From positions 3,100,001-3,164,000 of the forward strand of contig NZ_QTUA01000001.1 of NCBI RefSeq assembly GCF_003386865.1: a DNA stretch of 64,000 nucleotides. Reading direction: 5' to 3'. The number at the start of each line of letters is the position of its first letter. The first letter of the stretch is position 1. A program made the position numbers and the translations under genes. Below are positions 61,533 to 64,000 of this stretch, in pieces. The DNA is from Calidifontibacter indicus. GTDB taxonomy: Bacteria; Actinomycetota; Actinomycetes; Actinomycetales; Dermatophilaceae. Below the pieces are notes generated by a model that saw only the letters and a program-made list of their open reading frames with translations, did not search any database and had not been told where the DNA came from.

Positions 61533-64000
61533 CTACTCCTCCAACGGAATCGACGTGAGCATGCGGGCGATGGCTTCGTCGTCGGGCAACTCCGGTCGCA
61601 CGGTCTCACCGGTCGCGGCGTAGTAGAAGGCCACCTTGACCCGCGCAGGGTCGATGCCACGCAGCCGCGCGTAGGCCAACCGATAGACCGCCAACTGCAG
61701 CACCCTGGCCGAGTCGCTGAGCCCGGACGGCGGTCGACCGGTCTTCCAGTCGACCACCAGGTAACCGTCGTCGTCCTCGAAGACCGCGTCGATGCGGCCA
61801 CGCACCGATACTCCGGCCACCCAGGTCTCGATCGGCACCTCGATCGCGATCGGCGTCATCTGCGCCCATCGGGAGGCCAGGAAGTGCGCCTTCATCGTGT
61901 CGAGGTCGGCGTCGGGATCGGCATCGATGTCGGCGAAGCCGGGAAGTTCGTCGAGATCGACGAGCGAGGCCCGCGAGTAGTGCTCCTCGACCCAAGCGTG
62001 AAACGCGGTGCCCCGCCGCGCCGCCGAGGCGGGCGGTTTGGGCATCGGCCGCCGCAGATCGAGCGCGAACTGTTCCCGGTCGTGGGCCAGAGCCACCACC
62101 GACGAGGCCGACAGGTGCCGTGGCAGTCGGACGGTCGGCACCACCGGCCCGGTCGTGACCGCTCGCTCGTGCAACAGGTCTCGCAGTTCGCGCCGACGTC
62201 GTCGCTCCGTCTCGCTCCACGACCCCTCGACCTCGAGCGCGCCGAGCGGGTCGGCGGTCTCGACGGGTGCCAGCACCTGCAAGGCCGCCAGCACGTGCTT
62301 GCGGCCCTGCTCGAGCGCGTCCCGACGCCGGGCCAACGGGTCGTCGGGCCACTGCTGGGTGCGCCCGTCGATCAACCGGGGGTTGGCGGTGTCGGCGTCG
62401 GGTGTCACGGCGAACGGCTCGAACCGGGTGATTCCCGCGTCGACGACGTCGCTGAGGAACCGCGACGGCAAGCGGAACTTGCTGCCGGAGAACCACACCG
62501 ATGAGGTCAACAGCATCTCGTGCTTCGCGCGGGTGAGGGCGACGTACGCGAGTCGACGCTCCTCGCGCAGACCGTGTTCGCCGGCAGCCACCCGAAAGCC
62601 GGCGAACTCGTCCCGCAGGTCGGCCAGATCACCGAGTTCGACGATCGGCAACGACGGCAGCCCGTCGGCATCTCCGCGCAGGTCGTACGGCACCCCGTCG
62701 AGGCCGACGGTCCACCCGCTGTCCTCGAGCACCCAGGTGCTGCGGTCGTCGGGATCGGACCCCTTGCCGATGCCCCAGCCGTCGGCCTCGTCGTTGTAGA
62801 CGGGCGACTTGCGGTGGTCGGGGAAGATCGTCTCGGTCATGCCGGGGATCGCCACGTAGTCCCATTCCAGACCCTTCGCGGCGTGCACCGTCAGCACCTG
62901 GATGGCGGCGTCGGAGGATTCGATCTCGGCCTTGTCGAGGCCGCGCTCCTCGTCCTCGGCGGCATCGAGCCACGACAGAAATCCGCCGAGCGTCGGGCGG
63001 TCGGCCGATGCCGAGAACCGCGTCGCGACGTCGGCGAAGGCGTCGAGGTGCACCCGGGCGGCATCAGGGGTGACGCCCGGGCGGGACAGCACCTCGATGT
63101 CGAGACCGAGCGCGCGTTCGGCTTCTGCGGCGAGCTCGGCGAGCGGCAACCCGGCCAGTCGTCGCATCCGCCGGACAACCTCCGAAAGACCCGAAAGTCG
63201 CTCTCGCGCAATGTCGCTCAGTGGCGAACCTGCCGGGCCCGCCCACTGGGCCGGCGGCAGTTGATCGATGGCCTCGACCAACGACGGCCGGTCACGGGTG
63301 GCCGGCTCGCGGTCGGTCGCGGTGCGCTCGACGGGGGGCCGACTGTCGCGTTCGAGCTTGCGCGACCACGCGGCGAGCACGTCGAGGTCGGCCGCACCCA
63401 GCCGGATCAGAGGGCCGGTCAGCAATCGGATGAGACGGTCGCCGCGGGTGGGATCTTGCACGACCCAGAGCAGGCTCACCAGGTCGGCGACCTCGGGTGT
63501 CATCAGCAACCCGCCCACACCGACGACCTCGACCGGCAGGCCGGCCTGCTCGAGTGCGTCGATGAGCAACGGGAACAGCGACCGTTTGCGGCAGAGCACC
63601 GCGGCCGACGGAAGGTGGCCGTCGGTGCCGGGGTGCCAACGCTCGGCCAGCCACTGCGCGACGTGGGCCGCTTCGGCCTCGATGGTCTCCAACCGCGCGG
63701 CGAAAACCTCACCCGTCCCGGCCGCCGGGCTGGCCGCGAGCGCCGGGACGGCGACCGGGCTGCCCTCGCGCAGCGGCGCCGCGACGACATTGGCCGCGTC
63801 GAGGATCGTGCGGTCGTTGCGCCAACTGGTCGACAGCGGACGTACCGCGGCGCGACCCGACTCGTCGGCGAAGTGGTCGGGGTAGGAGCCGAGCGTCGTC
63901 GCGCTGGCACCGCGCCAGCCGTAGATCGACTGGTGCGGGTCGCCGACGGCGGTGACCCGCACCGGCTCGCCCGGTGCGACGAACAGGTGCTTGAGCAGTT
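61533..64000 (-). CDS. AddA/UvrD-type DNA helicase with RecB nuclease domain (5' partial)
   Basis: The 5' end lies beyond the right edge; 822 codons are seen. It starts in motif III (VRVTAVGDPHQSIYGWRGA), and contains motif IV, motif V VLTVHAAKGLEWDYV and motif VI YVALTRAKHEMLL. The C-terminal part has a PD-(D/E)XK nuclease: RGRIDAVFEDDD with LVVDWKTGRP. In Mycobacterium two such helicase-nuclease genes follow nudC in tandem (AdnAB-like). It is probably one of a pair acting in double-strand break repair. It is convergent with the kinase-like gene, 29 bp between stops. Confidence 0.92.
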   Translation of the reverse strand, partial: LLKHLFVAPGEPVRVTAVGDPHQSIYGWRGASATTLGSYPDHFADESGRAAVRPLSTSWRNDRTILDAANVVAAPLREGSPVAVPALAASPAAGTGEVFAARLETIEAEAAHVAQWLAERWHPGTDGHLPSAAVLCRKRSLFPLLIDALEQAGLPVEVVGVGGLLMTPEVADLVSLLWVVQDPTRGDRLIRLLTGPLIRLGAADLDVLAAWSRKLERDSRPPVERTATDREPATRDRPSLVEAIDQLPPAQWAGPAGSPLSDIARERLSGLSEVVRRMRRLAGLPLAELAAEAERALGLDIEVLSRPGVTPDAARVHLDAFADVATRFSASADRPTLGGFLSWLDAAEDEERGLDKAEIESSDAAIQVLTVHAAKGLEWDYVAIPGMTETIFPDHRKSPVYNDEADGWGIGKGSDPDDRSTWVLEDSGWTVGLDGVPYDLRGDADGLPSLPIVELGDLADLRDEFAGFRVAAGEHGLREERRLAYVALTRAKHEMLLTSSVWFSGSKFRLPSRFLSDVVDAGITRFEPFAVTPDADTANPRLIDGRTQQWPDDPLARRRDALEQGRKHVLAALQVLAPVETADPLGALEVEGSWSETERRRRRELRDLLHERAVTTGPVVPTVRLPRHLSASSVVALAHDREQFALDLRRPMPKPPASAARRGTAFHAWVEEHYSRASLVDLDELPGFADIDADPDADLDTMKAHFLASRWAQMTPIAIEVPIETWVAGVSVRGRIDAVFEDDDGYLVVDWKTGRPPSGLSDSARVLQLAVYRLAYARLRGIDPARVKVAFYYAATGETVRPELPDDEAIARMLTSIPLEE

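Overview
The window is 64 kb of a high-GC actinobacterial chromosome. FtsEX next to prfB without the RF2 frameshift, an actinobacterial Tad operon, a WhiB7 with an RGRPRK AT-hook, PPA1309, YlbL and UPF0182 families, and an initiator tRNA with an encoded CCA all point to Actinomycetota. A micrococcalean of the Dermacoccaceae/Dermatophilaceae type is my best guess, which I cannot prove without a search. Layout: 1-3.5 kb is cell-division core (a cut M23-type coiled-coil protein, ftsX, ftsE, prfB, all minus strand). 3.75-8.3 kb is a tight Tad/Flp-type operon on the minus strand (tadA, tadB, tadC, a 67-residue pilin-like protein, two TadE-like proteins and a TadG-like protein). Divergent from it is a 1371-residue FHA plus triple-ATPase FtsK/EssC-like protein. 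12.8-15.9 kb is a PadR regulator, SnoaL-like protein and dienoyl-CoA reductase (fadH) operon with a palindromic operator. 16-21.7 kb holds a stress-type membrane protein, a transglutaminase-like protein with an SDR, an MFS transporter, an HxlR regulator, an F420-reductase-like oxidoreductase and an esterase-like hydrolase. From about 21.8 to 43.4 kb the sequence is an accessory mosaic. It has two NarL-type two-component systems with small membrane proteins, a class-II-type UvrA, a serine hydrolase, an alpha/beta hydrolase with a frameshifted PucR regulator, Dps, and an ECF sigma/anti-sigma/ABC-transporter operon. Between these lie many broken genes: half an EamA transporter, an FMN-binding-type C terminus, a LuxR HTH, a restriction-helicase piece, an FAD-oxidoreductase N terminus, an IS1634-type transposase and a recombinase-like tail. 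The tRNA-fMet at 43.4 kb marks its right edge. After it come an ABC efflux pair with a TetR regulator, then 45.7-64 kb, a conserved neighbourhood whose order resembles the Mycobacterium whiB7-uvrD2 region: UPF0182, PPA1309, YlbL protease, moaE, DUF2342, Nudix, YgjP-like peptidase, ThiF/cyclodehydratase-like protein, ABC1 kinase, whiB7, uvrD2, nudC, a kinase-like protein and an AddA-like helicase-nuclease cut by the window end. How the parts work together: the best regulatory story is the whiB7 leader, where a 73-codon upstream ORF ends beside three mutually exclusive pairing segments and an intrinsic terminator, giving a legible ribosome-stalling attenuator below an AT-rich WhiB7-type promoter. 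A second is a composite DNA motif found upstream of both small-membrane-protein operons flanking the NarL/histidine-kinase pair at 26.9-29.4 kb, suggesting a private regulon. Most genes are in overlapping ATGA/GTGA operons, and several convergent gene pairs are separated by strong GC-rich hairpins without long T-tracts.
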